Below are positions 1 through 10,660 of a DNA stretch of 64,000 nucleotides, piece by piece. Every line of letters starts with the position of its first letter. Position 1 is the first letter of the stretch. The notes under the pieces are model-generated. The model was given only the letters and a program-made list of their open reading frames with translations, was not told the origin of the DNA and made no database searches. The DNA comes from Luteimonas granuli (GTDB taxonomy: Bacteria; Pseudomonadota; Gammaproteobacteria; Xanthomonadales; Xanthomonadaceae), in the NCBI RefSeq assembly GCF_007795095.1, contig NZ_CP042218.1, positions 2,397,001-2,461,000 on the forward strand, in the 5' to 3' direction. Position numbers and translations under genes: made by a program.

Positions 1-1666
1 ACGGCAGGACGCACTGCGCGCGCTCGACCGCACCAAGGGCATGATGGTTTCGTCGGGCGACCGGGCCGTCAGCCAGATCGCCGAACTCGACGAGGCCATG
101 GACCAGCTCGCCTCGGGCAACTTCGTCCTCGGCGAGTACCACTTCTCGCTGGCGGTCCATGCGCCGGGACAGGAGGCGCTCGCGCGATACGTCGCCGAGG
201 CGCGCGCCGAGCTGTCCAACGCGGGCTTCGTGTCGGCGAAGGAGGACCTGGCGGTGGCTTCTGCGTTCTACGCGCAGCTGCCCGGCAACTGGCGGTATCG
301 CACCCGGCTGGCGAACCTCAGCTCGCTGAACTTCCTCGGCCTGTCGCCGCTGCACAACTTCGCCGCGGGCAAGCGCAGGCGCAATCCCTGGGGCGAATGC
401 GTGACCACGCTGCAGGCGGGCAATGGCCAGCCCTACCACTTCAACTTCCATGCCACACACCCGGCCGAGGATTCTTCGGGGGAGAAGGCGCTCGGCAACA
501 CGCTGGTGATCGGCAAGTCCGGCACCGGCAAGACCGCCCTGGTCAATTTCCTGATCAGCCAGTCGCAGAAGCTGGATCCGGCACCCACCGTGTTCTTCTT
601 CGACAAGGACCGTGGCGCCGAGATCTTCGTGCGTGCCTGCGGCGGAAACTATCTGGCGCTGGAAAATGGTCGACCCACCGGGTTCAATCCACTGCAGTGC
701 GAGCGCACACCGGCCAATGTCCAGTTCCTCGCCGAACTGGTGAAGCTCCTCGCCGGCAAGGAGGTCTGCACCGCGCGCGAGGACGAAGACGTTTTCCGTG
801 CGGTGGAGGGCATCCTCGACACGCCGATGCACCTGCGCAGCATGGCGAACCTTCGCAACAGCCTGCCCAACCTGGGCGACGACGGACTCCATGCCCGCCT
901 GCGCAAGTGGACCGCCGGCAACAGCCTCGGATGGGTCTTCGACAATCCGGAGGATGCCGTCGACCTGTCGCGGGCGAACATCATCGGCTTCGACTACACC
1001 GACCTCCTCGACAACGCCGAAGTCCGGGTGCCGGTGGTGCGCTACCTGCTGCACCGGCTCGAGGGCATCATCGACGGCCGGCGCCTCGTGTACGTGATGG
1101 ACGAGTTCTGGAAGATCCTCGAGGGTGGCGGCGCGCTCAAGGACTTCGCGCGCAACAAGCAGAAGACCATCCGCAAGCAGAACGGACTCGGCATCTTCGC
1201 GACCCAGAGCCCGGAAGATGCGTTGGCGAGCGACATCGCCGCGGCGCTGGTGGAGCAGACCGCGACCCTCGTGCTGCTGCCGAATCCGAACGCCAGCCGC
1301 GGGGACTACGTCGACGGCCTCCGGCTGACCGAGGCCGAGTACCGCGTGGTGGTGTCACTCGACGAGCGATCGCGCTGCTTCCTGGTCAAACAGGGCCATG
1401 CCTCGGCCGTCTGCCGGCTGGACCTGGAGGGGCTGGACGACATGCTGGCGGTGATTTCCGCGTCGACCGACAACATCGGGGTCATGCACCAGGTGATGGC
1501 CGAGCGCGCGGCTGTCCTGGGCGTGGCCCCGGACGCGCTCCGTCCGGAGGACTGGCTCGAGCGGTTCCAGGCCCGCCGGAAGGGGCGGCGGTCGGCCAGG
1601 GGCGCGGCCGGCACGAACGCCCCCGCGGAGGGCGACGGACCAGCGACCGCCCGGGGCGGCGATTGA
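1..1666 (+). CDS. virB4: VirB4-family type IV secretion ATPase (5' end outside window)
   Basis: The reading frame is open from base 2 and enters from outside the window, so the N-terminal part is missing; the Met at 41 is internal. The visible 554 residues are the C-terminal ATPase half of a VirB4/TrbE protein, the cytoplasmic hexameric motor that energises pilus assembly and substrate transfer. Walker A GKSGTGKT lies at 512-535. A Walker B-like LVYVMDEFW lies near 1085-1112, followed by a conserved Gln-rich sensor region (IFATQSPEDAL). The C-terminal 40 residues are Arg/Gly/Ala rich and probably disordered. virB5 and virB6 follow on the same strand, 42 and 790 bases downstream, so this is one transfer operon. 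The sequence does not decide between a conjugative system and a Xanthomonas-type bacteria-killing system. Confidence 0.9.
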   Translation, partial: RQDALRALDRTKGMMVSSGDRAVSQIAELDEAMDQLASGNFVLGEYHFSLAVHAPGQEALARYVAEARAELSNAGFVSAKEDLAVASAFYAQLPGNWRYRTRLANLSSLNFLGLSPLHNFAAGKRRRNPWGECVTTLQAGNGQPYHFNFHATHPAEDSSGEKALGNTLVIGKSGTGKTALVNFLISQSQKLDPAPTVFFFDKDRGAEIFVRACGGNYLALENGRPTGFNPLQCERTPANVQFLAELVKLLAGKEVCTAREDEDVFRAVEGILDTPMHLRSMANLRNSLPNLGDDGLHARLRKWTAGNSLGWVFDNPEDAVDLSRANIIGFDYTDLLDNAEVRVPVVRYLLHRLEGIIDGRRLVYVMDEFWKILEGGGALKDFARNKQKTIRKQNGLGIFATQSPEDALASDIAAALVEQTATLVLLPNPNASRGDYVDGLRLTEAEYRVVVSLDERSRCFLVKQGHASAVCRLDLEGLDDMLAVISASTDNIGVMHQVMAERAAVLGVAPDALRPEDWLERFQARRKGRRSARGAAGTNAPAEGDGPATARGGD

Positions 1667-1708
1667 GGGAAGGACTGCGCGACAGGCATTCGATCCAGGG
1701 AGAGGACC

Positions 1709-2446
1709 ATGGACCACAGGAACATCGGAGGCGCATGGACGCGCCGAGGGCGGATGGCGGGACTGGCACTGGCGCTGTGCGGGGGCGTTGCGGCGGGCCC
1801 GGCGTCCGCGCAATGGGCGGTGGTGGATCTGCCGCACACGATGAAGACCGCCCTGGGCTGGGTTGCCCAGTACCAGCAGATGGCCGAGACCTACCAGCGA
1901 CAGGTGGAGCAGCTCGACACTCTGGACAGGCAGTACGAGCAGGCGCTGGTGACCGGCGAAGCCTATTCCGGCGCCAGCGGGCATCGCGAACGCTTCCAGA
2001 GGCGCGACGAAGACGCCGGCCTGGCCGAACGCTGCGGCACCGGGCCGGCCAGGAATCCCGGGGCCGCGGAGCTGCGCGCGAGCTGCGCCTCGATCGTGCG
2101 CACGGGGAACCGCCGCTTCAATGCGCTGGTGGCGATGCTCGAGAGCGTCGACGCGCGCGACGGGGAGCTGCGCGCGGCCTATGCCGAGCGCGCCGGCATC
2201 CGGCCGGAGGAAGAGGGCAGACTGGCCTCCAACACCAATCGCATCCTGTCCATCCAGGGCCAGCTCCAGAACGACGTGCAGAGCGGCGAACGACTGATGG
2301 CCGCGTACGACGCCACCCTGCGCGCGCTGCGCGAAAACCACGTACGTCTGGCCAACGAGGCCCTGGACGGGTCGCCCGGCGCGGCGATCGCCCGGGGCGT
2401 GGCGCTGAAGGTCGCGCTCGGGGCCGCACGCGAGCGCGAACGGTAG
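1709..2446 (+). CDS. virB5: VirB5/TrbJ-like pilus-tip component
   Basis: A 245-aa protein with an N-terminal signal peptide: a basic start, a hydrophobic stretch MAGLALALCGGVAAG at about residues 16-30, and an Ala-X-Ala cleavage site before QWAVVD. The mature part is helical and rich in Gln, Glu and Arg, with a YQQMAETYQRQVEQL segment typical of the coiled N-terminal helix of VirB5 and TrbJ minor pilins. These sit at the tip of the T-pilus and help contact the recipient. Two pairs of cysteines lie in the middle (CGTG, CASIV). It sits between virB4 and virB6, the position expected for virB5. Sequence conservation in this family is low, so the name relies partly on context. Confidence 0.75.
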   Translation: MDHRNIGGAWTRRGRMAGLALALCGGVAAGPASAQWAVVDLPHTMKTALGWVAQYQQMAETYQRQVEQLDTLDRQYEQALVTGEAYSGASGHRERFQRRDEDAGLAERCGTGPARNPGAAELRASCASIVRTGNRRFNALVAMLESVDARDGELRAAYAERAGIRPEEEGRLASNTNRILSIQGQLQNDVQSGERLMAAYDATLRALRENHVRLANEALDGSPGAAIARGVALKVALGAARERER

Positions 2447-2456
2447 GCGCGGGGTC

Positions 2457-3461
2457 GTGGCGATCGAAGCTGCGGCTGGCCTGGGGGTGGCGATCCTGGA
2501 CCGGGTCCGGGCCCAGTCCCTGCCCGACATGGTGTTCTTCCATGAGATCAACAGCTTCCTGGACGACGAGATCACCGAGTTCGCAGGGAACCTGCTCGGG
2601 CGAGTGGTGACTGTCGCGGGCAGCGCCGCGCTGAGCCTGCTCACCCTGTGGATCCTCGTGCAGGGCTGGCGCATCGCCACGGGGCTCTCGCGCGAGCCGA
2701 TGATGGCCCTGGTGGGCGACGCGCTGAAGGCCGTGCTGGTGATCGGCATCGCCACCGGCGCCGCCGCGGGTTCCGGCTCGACCTACCGCGTCCTGACCGA
2801 CGGTCTCGGCGAGGCAGTGACCGGAGTCGTGACCGGCCGCGACGACGGCGGTCCGTACCGCGACATCGACCGCGCGCTGGCGCTGATGCAGGTGGCGCTG
2901 GAAGTGATCGATTCGATCGACGGCGACGGCGACCTGCTCACCGAACAGCGCAAGGCGCGTGCGATGTGGTTCGCCGGCGCCGGCCTCGGTGGACCGGCCA
3001 TCATCGCCGCGGGCATGCTGCTGCTGAACAGGATCGCGGTCGCACTGATCGTGGGCCTGGGGCCGCTCTTCATCCTCTGCCTGCTGTTCCGGGCCACGCG
3101 CCCGCTGTTCAGCCGGTGGCTGCACTACGGCCTGGGCACACTGTTCTCGCTCGCGGTGCTGACGGTGATGGTGACCCTGGCCATGGACATGGTGATCGCG
3201 GTCGGCATGGCCTTCTGGGTGGCCGACTGGTTGACCGGAGCCCCGCAGGAGAGCCTCTCCTCGATGGCGATGCAGCAGGGAGGGCTGGGCCTGATCCTGA
3301 CCATGCTGGTGGTCAGTGCGCCACCGATGGCGGCGATGTTCTTCAACGGCGTCCTGGGCCAGTTCTCGCCCTACAACGCGGTGGGTGCGGCGACCGGGCG
3401 CGATCATGCGCCGCCGCCCGGCTCCGGACTGCCTCCCGGAACGGTGGGGCGGGACGGCTGA
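2457..3461 (+). CDS. virB6: VirB6/TrbL-like inner-membrane channel protein
   Basis: A 334-aa polytopic membrane protein with about five to six hydrophobic segments (near residues 35-60, 75-95, 165-190, 195-215, 235-260, 275-300). VirB6 forms part of the inner-membrane pore of type IV secretion systems. The start given is GTG, 10 bases after the virB5 stop; an in-frame ATG at 2529, giving [15 protein letters not shown], matches where many VirB6 proteins begin and may be the true start. The C-terminal 30 residues are Pro/Gly rich and probably periplasmic or cytoplasmic tail. It is the last transfer gene; the next gene is thrS under its own promoter, so the cluster ends here. Confidence 0.8.
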   Translation: MAIEAAAGLGVAILDRVRAQSLPDMVFFHEINSFLDDEITEFAGNLLGRVVTVAGSAALSLLTLWILVQGWRIATGLSREPMMALVGDALKAVLVIGIATGAAAGSGSTYRVLTDGLGEAVTGVVTGRDDGGPYRDIDRALALMQVALEVIDSIDGDGDLLTEQRKARAMWFAGAGLGGPAIIAAGMLLLNRIAVALIVGLGPLFILCLLFRATRPLFSRWLHYGLGTLFSLAVLTVMVTLAMDMVIAVGMAFWVADWLTGAPQESLSSMAMQQGGLGLILTMLVVSAPPMAAMFFNGVLGQFSPYNAVGAATGRDHAPPPGSGLPPGTVGRDG

Positions 3462-3513
3462 CCCCGGCCCGCGCCGGCCACGCCGGCCGCCCCGTCCGGG
3501 CAGCGGTTTGGGC

Positions 3514-3519
3514 TAGAAT
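3514..3519 (+). promoter_or_regulatory. Predicted -10 of the thrS operon promoter
   Basis: TAGAAT preceded by TTTGGGC lies about 180 bases upstream of thrS and 57 bases upstream of the leader ORF. No good -35 is visible at the usual spacing. The same hexamer recurs before other genes in this window. It would start transcription near 3526 and include the leader peptide and attenuator. Confidence 0.5.
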
Positions 3520-3576
3520 CCGGGCATCCTTCCCGGACCAGGTGGCCCGCGCCAACGCGCCGGCCGAGCGTGCGAC

Positions 3577-3603
3577 ATGGACACTACCTTCACCCATTGC
3601 TGA
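3577..3603 (+). CDS. Threonine-rich leader peptide of the thrS operon
   Basis: A nine-codon ORF encodes MDTTFTHC followed by TGA. Three of eight codons are threonine (ACT, ACC, ACC). It stops 22 bases before a perfect GC-rich terminator and lies directly upstream of threonyl-tRNA synthetase. This is the arrangement of ribosome-mediated transcription attenuation: stalling at Thr codons when charged tRNA-Thr is scarce should favour read-through into thrS. The Shine-Dalgarno site is weak. The role is inferred from composition and position; no folding was computed. Confidence 0.55.
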   Translation: MDTTFTHC

Positions 3604-3625
3604 GACCCGCCCGCGGCCGATCCGG

Positions 3626-3650
3626 AAGGCGCCCGCGCGGCGCCTTTTTT
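3626..3650 (+). terminator. Attenuator-type intrinsic terminator before thrS
   Basis: Stem AAGGCGCC (3626-3633) pairs perfectly with GGCGCCTT (3639-3646) around a five-base loop and runs straight into T6 (3645-3650). It lies between the Thr-rich leader ORF and thrS, so it would cut the operon's mRNA unless an alternative fold prevents it. It could also serve to end read-through from the virB genes. Confidence 0.8.
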
Positions 3651-3697
3651 CATGCCCAGCCGGGCCGCCGCCCCGCACGATCCAGACACCCATCGCC

Positions 3698-5602
3698 ATG
3701 ATCACGATCACGCTCCCCGACGGCAGCCGCCGCGAATTCGAAGCCCCCGTCACCGTCATGCAGGTCGCCGAATCCATCGGCCCCGGCCTGGCCAAGGCCA
3801 CCGTGGCCGGCAAGGTCGATGGCCGCCAGGTCGATGCCTCCGACCTCATCGACCATGACGCCAGCCTGCAGATCCTGACCCCGAAGGACGCGGAGGGCGT
3901 GGAGATCATCCGCCATTCCTGCGCCCACCTCGTCGGCCACGCAGTCAAGCAGCTCTACCCCGACGCCAAGATGGTGATCGGCCCGGTGATCGAGGACGGT
4001 TTCTACTACGACATCTGGCGCGAGCAGCCGTTCACGCCCGACGACATGGCCGCGATCGAGGCCCGCATGCGCGAGCTGATCGACACCGAGTACGACGTCA
4101 TCAAGCGCATGACCCCGCGCGACGAGGTCATCGAGACCTTCAGGGCCCGCGGCGAGGACTACAAGCTGCGCCTGATCGAGGACATGGGGCCGGAGGTCAC
4201 GGCCATGGGCCTGTACCACCATCAGGAATACGTGGACATGTGCCGCGGCCCGCACGTGCCCAACACCCGCTTCCTGAAGGCCTTCAAGCTGCTGCGCACC
4301 TCCGGCGCCTACTGGCGCGGCGACGCGAAGAACGAACAGCTGCAGCGCATCTACGGCACGGCGTGGGCGGACTCGAAGCAGCTCAAGGCCTACGTCCAGC
4401 GCATCGAGGAGGCCGAGAAGCGCGACCACCGCCGCATCGGCCGGCAGCAGGAGCTGTTCCACCTGCAGGAAGAAGCGCCGGGCCTGGTGTTCTGGCACCC
4501 CAAGGGCTGGGCGCTGTGGCAGGTGGTGGAGCAGTACATGCGCGGCGTCTACCGCGGCAGCGGCTACGGCGAGGTGCGCTGCCCCCAGATCCTCGACGTG
4601 AGCCTGTGGCAGAAGTCCGGGCACTGGGACAACTACAAGGAGAACATGTTCTTCACCGAGTCCGAGAAGCGGACCTACGCGGTGAAGCCCATGAACTGCC
4701 CGGGCCACGTGCAGGTGTTCAACCAGGGCCTGCACAGCTACCGGGACCTGCCGATCCGTTACGGCGAGTTCGGCAGCTGCCACCGCAACGAGCCCTCCGG
4801 CGCGCTGCACGGCATCCTGCGCGTGCGCGGCTTCACCCAGGACGACGGCCACGTGTTCTGCACCGAGGGCCAGATCGAGTCCGAGGTCACCGCCTTCCAC
4901 GCCCAGGCGATGAAGGTCTACGCCGACTTCGGCTTCGGCGAGGTGCAGGTCAAGCTGGCGCTGCGCCCGGAGTCGCGCCTGGGCGACGACGCCACCTGGG
5001 ACAAGGCCGAGGCGGCGTTGCGCAGTGCGCTGTCCGCAGCCGGCGTGGAATGGCAGGAGCTGCCCGGCGAAGGTGCCTTCTACGGTCCGAAGATCGAGTA
5101 CCACCTGCGGGACGCCATCGGCCGCACCTGGCAGCTGGGCACGATGCAGGTCGACTTCATGATGCCGGGCCGACTGGGCGCTGAATACGTCGACGAGCAC
5201 AGCCAGAAGCGCACACCGGTGATGTTGCACCGCGCGATCGTGGGTTCCATGGAGCGCTTCATCGGCATCCTGATCGAGCACCACGCCGGCGCCTTCCCGG
5301 CCTGGCTGGCCCCGGTCCAGGCGGTGGTGATGAACATCACCGACGCCCAGGCGGACTGGGTCGCCGCTGTAGGAAAAACCCTTGTGGATCAAGGGTTCAG
5401 GGTCGAAACCGATTTGCGGAACGAGAAGATCGGCTATAAGATCCGCGAGCACACGCTGCAGCGCGTGCCGTACCTGCTCGTGGTGGGGGACCGCGAGAAG
5501 GAACAGGCTACGGTCGCCGTCCGCACGCGTGGGGGAGAGGATCTGGGTTCGATGCCGCTGGCCGATTTCACGGCGCGGATGCACTCGGAACGGGGTCCCT
5601 GA
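3698..5602 (+). CDS. thrS: Threonyl-tRNA synthetase
   Basis: A 634-aa class II synthetase that charges tRNA-Thr. Domain order is full: a TGS domain (about 1-62), the editing domain with the H-x3-H motif in HSCAH (about 73-77), the catalytic core, and the anticodon-binding domain (from about 535). Zinc ligands are visible as the Cys of MNCPGH (about residue 334) and the His residues of later motifs; motif 2 is [12 protein letters not shown]. The start ATG is the first in frame after the leader terminator and matches the family length. It heads the operon thrS-infC-rpmI-rplT-pheS-pheT-ihfA and is probably controlled by the upstream Thr attenuator. Confidence 0.98.
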   Translation: MITITLPDGSRREFEAPVTVMQVAESIGPGLAKATVAGKVDGRQVDASDLIDHDASLQILTPKDAEGVEIIRHSCAHLVGHAVKQLYPDAKMVIGPVIEDGFYYDIWREQPFTPDDMAAIEARMRELIDTEYDVIKRMTPRDEVIETFRARGEDYKLRLIEDMGPEVTAMGLYHHQEYVDMCRGPHVPNTRFLKAFKLLRTSGAYWRGDAKNEQLQRIYGTAWADSKQLKAYVQRIEEAEKRDHRRIGRQQELFHLQEEAPGLVFWHPKGWALWQVVEQYMRGVYRGSGYGEVRCPQILDVSLWQKSGHWDNYKENMFFTESEKRTYAVKPMNCPGHVQVFNQGLHSYRDLPIRYGEFGSCHRNEPSGALHGILRVRGFTQDDGHVFCTEGQIESEVTAFHAQAMKVYADFGFGEVQVKLALRPESRLGDDATWDKAEAALRSALSAAGVEWQELPGEGAFYGPKIEYHLRDAIGRTWQLGTMQVDFMMPGRLGAEYVDEHSQKRTPVMLHRAIVGSMERFIGILIEHHAGAFPAWLAPVQAVVMNITDAQADWVAAVGKTLVDQGFRVETDLRNEKIGYKIREHTLQRVPYLLVVGDREKEQATVAVRTRGGEDLGSMPLADFTARMHSERGP

Positions 5603-5694
5603 GTATCATGTAGCCCGGTGCCTGCCATGCGGCAGGCGCCGTGGGTCCCGGGGAACGGGACCCGCCAGGAAGTGCCACCCACGGAGATCGCAAT

Positions 5695-6216
5695 ATCAGT
5701 ACCCCGGACAAGCAGAACCGCAGGAACCTCGAAATCCGCGTGCCGCGCGTGCGCGTGATCGGCTCGGACGGCGAAATGGTCGGCGTGCTTTCGCGCGACG
5801 AAGCCCTCGCCATGGCCCAGGAGGAAGGACTGGATCTCGTCGAGATCCAGCCAAACGCCGATCCGCCGGTCTGCAAGATCATGGACTTCGGCAAGTTCCG
5901 CTTCGAGGCGCAGAAGCGCGCGAACGAGGCCAAGAAGAAGTCCAAGCAGGTCGAGATCAAGGAAGTCAAGTTCCGTCCGGTGACCGACGAGGGCGACTAC
6001 CAGATCAAGCTGCGCAAGATGCGCGAGTTCCTCGAGGACGGGGACAAGATCAAGGTCAATATCCGCTTCCGCGGCCGCGAGATGAGCCACCAGGAGCTCG
6101 GCCGCGGCATGGCCGCGCGCATCGAGGCCGACCTCGGCGAGGACATCGTGATCGAGTCCCGGCCGCGACTGGAAGGCCGCCAGATGGTCATGATGATCGC
6201 ACCCAGGAAGAAGTGA
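5695..6216 (+). CDS. infC: Translation initiation factor IF-3 (ATC start)
   Basis: A 173-aa IF-3, which binds the 30S subunit and checks start-codon pairing. The N-domain (about 1-75), linker rich in Lys ([13 protein letters not shown]) and C-domain are complete. Homologues begin at the residues [10 protein letters not shown]. No ATG, GTG or TTG lies there, but an ATC at 5695 does, eight bases after GGAG (5683-5686). IF-3 genes characteristically use a rare AUU-type start that IF-3 itself discriminates against, giving autoregulation, so ATC is the likely start. A GTG far upstream at 5641 would add an odd Gly/Pro-rich extension and is rejected. Confidence 0.92.
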   Translation: MSTPDKQNRRNLEIRVPRVRVIGSDGEMVGVLSRDEALAMAQEEGLDLVEIQPNADPPVCKIMDFGKFRFEAQKRANEAKKKSKQVEIKEVKFRPVTDEGDYQIKLRKMREFLEDGDKIKVNIRFRGREMSHQELGRGMAARIEADLGEDIVIESRPRLEGRQMVMMIAPRKK

Positions 6217-6244
6217 GGTCGCGCGCCTCCGGCGCCTGACGCAA

Positions 6245-6291
6245 CGCCCCCTTCCCGCGGCGGGAAGGTGCCCGAAGGGCGGCAGGGGGCG
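6245..6291. repeat. Nested hairpin element between infC and rpmI
   Basis: An outer stem CGCCCCC (6245-6251) with GGGGGCG (6285-6291) encloses two small hairpins: CCTTCCCG/CGGGAAGG (6250-6257 with 6261-6268, overlapping the outer stem by two bases) and GCCC/GGGC (6270-6280). The second half resembles a dispersed Xanthomonad intergenic element that I know only from memory. No T-run follows, so it is not a standard terminator. Confidence 0.4.
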
Positions 6292-6305
6292 GCCTGGCCA
6301 CGGAT

Positions 6306-6335
6306 TTGCCGCCCGCCCCCTGCTCCGTGCATAAT
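6306..6335 (+). promoter_or_regulatory. Predicted internal promoter for rpmI-rplT
   Basis: TTGCCG (6306-6311), an 18-base spacer and CATAAT (6330-6335) form a reasonable sigma-70 promoter after infC. Transcription from about 6342 would give rpmI a leader of about 145 bases containing a hairpin (CCGGCTCC with GGAGCCCGG near 6383-6404). A leader of that kind could be the site where L20 represses rpmI-rplT; that is inference. Confidence 0.5.
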
Positions 6336-6487
6336 GCGCGGCTCGGTCCGCGTTCCCATTGCGCGGGCCGGTTGGACCCGCCCCGGCTCCCCAGGAGCCC
6401 GGGCCATCAGACCGGCAAGGGCAGGACGGAAAGTGTGGCGCAGCCACCGCCCGGGCCAGTAGAAGACGTACCGACAAGGACACAGCA

Positions 6488-6685
6488 ATGCCCAAGATCA
6501 AGACGCATCGGGGCGCGGCCAAGCGCTTCCGGAAGACCGCTTCCGGCAAGTACAAGGCTGGCCACGCCAACCGCAGCCACATCCTGACCAAGAAGGCGAC
6601 GAAGCGTAAGCGCAACCTCCGCCAGACGAACCACATCCCGGCGTGCGACTCCGGTCGTCTCGACCGCATGCTGCCGTATCTCTGA
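6488..6685 (+). CDS. rpmI: 50S ribosomal protein L35
   Basis: A 65-aa very basic protein ([14 protein letters not shown]...) of the usual L35 length. It belongs to the large ribosomal subunit. AAGGA (6476-6480) precedes the ATG by seven bases. It lies 13 bases before rplT, the conserved infC-rpmI-rplT order. The 271 bases between infC and rpmI hold a hairpin element and a probable promoter, so rpmI-rplT is likely both co-transcribed with infC and separately initiated. Confidence 0.97.
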   Translation: MPKIKTHRGAAKRFRKTASGKYKAGHANRSHILTKKATKRKRNLRQTNHIPACDSGRLDRMLPYL

Positions 6686-6698
6686 GGAGGACTGAACC

Positions 6699-8235
<1,537 letters not shown>

Positions 8236-8275
8236 GGGCCAACCCGGGCCCCGAATCCAGAATCCAGGAATTTCC

Positions 8276-10651
8276 ATGAAATTCAGCGAAAACTGGCTGC
8301 GCCAGCATGTTTCCACCGACGCCACGCGCGACCAGCTGGCGGCCACGCTGACCGCCATCGGCCTGGAGGTCGAGGAGGTCACGCCGCTGGGCGAGGCGCT
8401 CGATGGCGTGGTGGTGGCGCGCATCGTGTCGGCGGAGAAGCATCCGGAGGCGGACCGCCTGCAGGTCTGCCAGGTCGATGCCGGGGCCGTGGGCATGCTG
8501 CAGATCGTGTGCGGCGCGCCCAATGCGCGGCCCGGGCTCGTCGCGCCGCTGGCGACCATCGGCACGAAGGTCGGCGGACTGACGATCAACGCGACGAAGC
8601 TGCGCGGCGTCGCGTCCAACGGCATGCTGTGCTCGGCGAAGGAGCTCGGCATCGACGCCGACGCCTCCGGCCTGCTCGAACTGCCCGCCGACGCGCCGGT
8701 GGGTGCGCCGCTTGCCGGCTGCCTGGGCCTTCCGGACGCCACCTTCGAGCTGAAGCTCACCCCGAATCGCGCCGACTGCTTCAGCGTGCGCGGCATCGCC
8801 CACGACGTCGCCGCGGCCTGCGGCGCCACGGTGGCGGTGCTGGAGGCCGCCCCGGTGGCGGCCGCGGGCGACGCCGCGCTGGAGGTCCGCCTGGATGCCG
8901 GCGCCGCCGCGCCGCGCTACCTCGGCCGCGTGATCCAGGACGTCGATGCGACCCGCGCCACGCCGGCGTGGATGGCCGAGCGCCTGCGCCGCAGCGGCAT
9001 CCGCCCCGTGTCGCTGCTGGTCGATGTCACCCAGTACGTGATGCTCGAGCTCGGCCAGCCGATGCACGCCTACGACCGCGATCTGCTCAAGGGGCCGGTG
9101 GGCGTGCGTCGCGCGCGCGCCGGTGAATCCCTGGAACTCCTCGACGGACGCCAGGCGGCGCTCGACGACGACTTCCTGGTCATCACCGATGCCGACCGCC
9201 CGGTGGGCCTGGCCGGCCTGATGGGCGGCCTCGACACCCGCGTGACCGGAACGACCCGCAGCGTGTTCCTGGAGGCCGCGCACTTCGCTCCGGCCGCGAT
9301 CATCGGCCGTGGCCGCCGGCTGGGCCTGCACACCGATGCCGGCCATCGCTTCGAGCGCGGCGTGGACCCGGAGCTGCCGCGCACGGCCATCGAGTACGCC
9401 ACGCGACTGATCCTGGACCTCGCCGGCGGCACGCCCGGTCCCGTGGTCGAATCCGCGCTGGCGGACGCGCTGCCGCGGCCGGCGACCATCCTCCTGCGCC
9501 GTGCGCGGCTTGCCCGCGTCCTGGGCGTGGACGTCCCGGAGGCCGAAGTCGAGCGCATCCTGCGCGCGCTGGGGCTGGGCGTGGAGGCGGCGGCGGACGG
9601 ATGGACGGTCACCGCGCCGACGCGCCGCTTCGATCTCGCCATCGAGGAGGACCTGATCGAGGAGGTCGCCCGCATCCACGGCTACGACGCCGTGCCGACC
9701 ACGCTGCCCGGCGGTGCCACTCGCCTGGTCGCGCCCGCCGAAGGGGAGGTGCCCGAACACCACCTGCGCCGCGCGCTGGCCGGCCGCGGCTATCTCGAGG
9801 CCATCAACTACGCCTTCGTGGATGCCGCCCTGCTGGAACGCTGGCAGGCCGACGACAAGGTGGTGCCGCTGGCCAACCCGCTGAGCGCCGAGCTGGGCGT
9901 CATGCGCCCGCGGCTGCTGCCCGGCCTGGTCGATGCGCTGGCGCGCAACGCCGCGCGCCAGCAGGGTCGCGTGCGGCTGTTCGAGCTCGGCAAGGTCTTC
10001 GCCGCGGCCGGAGACGGCCGCGCGCCGCTCGAGACTCCGCGCATCGCCGCGGTCGCCAGCGGCGATGCCTTCGCGGAGCAGTGGGGCATGCCCGCGCGCC
10101 GGGTCGACTTCCACGACCTCAAGGGCGATCTCGAAGCCTTGGCGCAGCTTTCCGGCGCGCGCCTGGACTACCGGCCCGCGGCACCGTCCTGGGCCCATCC
10201 GGGGCGGGGGGCGGAGGTGCTGAGGGATGGCGAGGTGATCGGTGCGATCGCCGAGCTGCATCCGCGCCTGCAGCAGGCGCTGGACCTGGACCATCCAGTG
10301 ATCGCGTTCGAAGTCGACCTCGCGCCCCTGCGCCGGCGCGAACTGCCGCGGGCACGGCCCATGTCGAAGTTCCCGTCGGTGCGCCGCGACCTCGCCTTCA
10401 TCGTCGCCGAGAGCGTGGCCTGGGCCGATCTCGAGGCCACGGCCGTGGCGGCTGCGGGCCCCGCGCTGCGCAGCCTGCGCCTGTTCGACGTCTACGCCGG
10501 GAAGGGCGTGGAAACGGGATTCAAGAGTGTCGCCATGGGCTTGATTCTGCAAGACGATTCGCGCACGCTGACCGATCGCGACGTGGATGCGGCGGTGGCC
10601 TCGGTCACCGCTGCGATGGCGGCGACGCACGGCGCGGGGATCAGGAGCTAG
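8276..10651 (+). CDS. pheT: Phenylalanyl-tRNA synthetase beta subunit
   Basis: A 791-aa protein of normal length. The order is an EMAP-like OB-fold tRNA-binding domain (about 40-150), the B3/B4 editing region that hydrolyses mischarged Tyr-tRNA-Phe (about 210-390), the B5 DNA-binding-like domain (about 400-475), a catalytic-like core, and the FDX-ACB anticodon-binding domain (about 697-791, starting near RPMSKFPSVRRDLAF). It pairs with PheS; the two genes are adjacent and then lead to ihfA after nine bases, as in other gammaproteobacteria. Confidence 0.97.
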   Translation: MKFSENWLRQHVSTDATRDQLAATLTAIGLEVEEVTPLGEALDGVVVARIVSAEKHPEADRLQVCQVDAGAVGMLQIVCGAPNARPGLVAPLATIGTKVGGLTINATKLRGVASNGMLCSAKELGIDADASGLLELPADAPVGAPLAGCLGLPDATFELKLTPNRADCFSVRGIAHDVAAACGATVAVLEAAPVAAAGDAALEVRLDAGAAAPRYLGRVIQDVDATRATPAWMAERLRRSGIRPVSLLVDVTQYVMLELGQPMHAYDRDLLKGPVGVRRARAGESLELLDGRQAALDDDFLVITDADRPVGLAGLMGGLDTRVTGTTRSVFLEAAHFAPAAIIGRGRRLGLHTDAGHRFERGVDPELPRTAIEYATRLILDLAGGTPGPVVESALADALPRPATILLRRARLARVLGVDVPEAEVERILRALGLGVEAAADGWTVTAPTRRFDLAIEEDLIEEVARIHGYDAVPTTLPGGATRLVAPAEGEVPEHHLRRALAGRGYLEAINYAFVDAALLERWQADDKVVPLANPLSAELGVMRPRLLPGLVDALARNAARQQGRVRLFELGKVFAAAGDGRAPLETPRIAAVASGDAFAEQWGMPARRVDFHDLKGDLEALAQLSGARLDYRPAAPSWAHPGRGAEVLRDGEVIGAIAELHPRLQQALDLDHPVIAFEVDLAPLRRRELPRARPMSKFPSVRRDLAFIVAESVAWADLEATAVAAAGPALRSLRLFDVYAGKGVETGFKSVAMGLILQDDSRTLTDRDVDAAVASVTAAMAATHGAGIRS

Positions 10652-10660
10652 GGGGCTGGC

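Noticed and set aside
1355-3407. Long minus-strand reading frames opposite the virB genes and thrS leader
   Set aside because: They are Arg/Pro/His-rich antisense shadows of the coding frame, typical of high GC content, with no domains.
3577-3603. Treating the [11 protein letters not shown] as chance
   Set aside because: Three Thr codons in eight next to a perfect terminator and thrS is unlikely by chance, so it was kept, at moderate confidence.
3650-5584. A 644-residue minus-strand frame opposite thrS
   Set aside because: It is the exact antisense of thrS and its composition (Val/Asp/His rich) reflects codon bias, not a protein family.
5641-5694. N-terminal extension of IF-3 from GTG 5641
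   Set aside because: The added residues are Gly/Pro-rich and unlike IF-3; GGAG plus ATC at 5695 explains the conserved start better.
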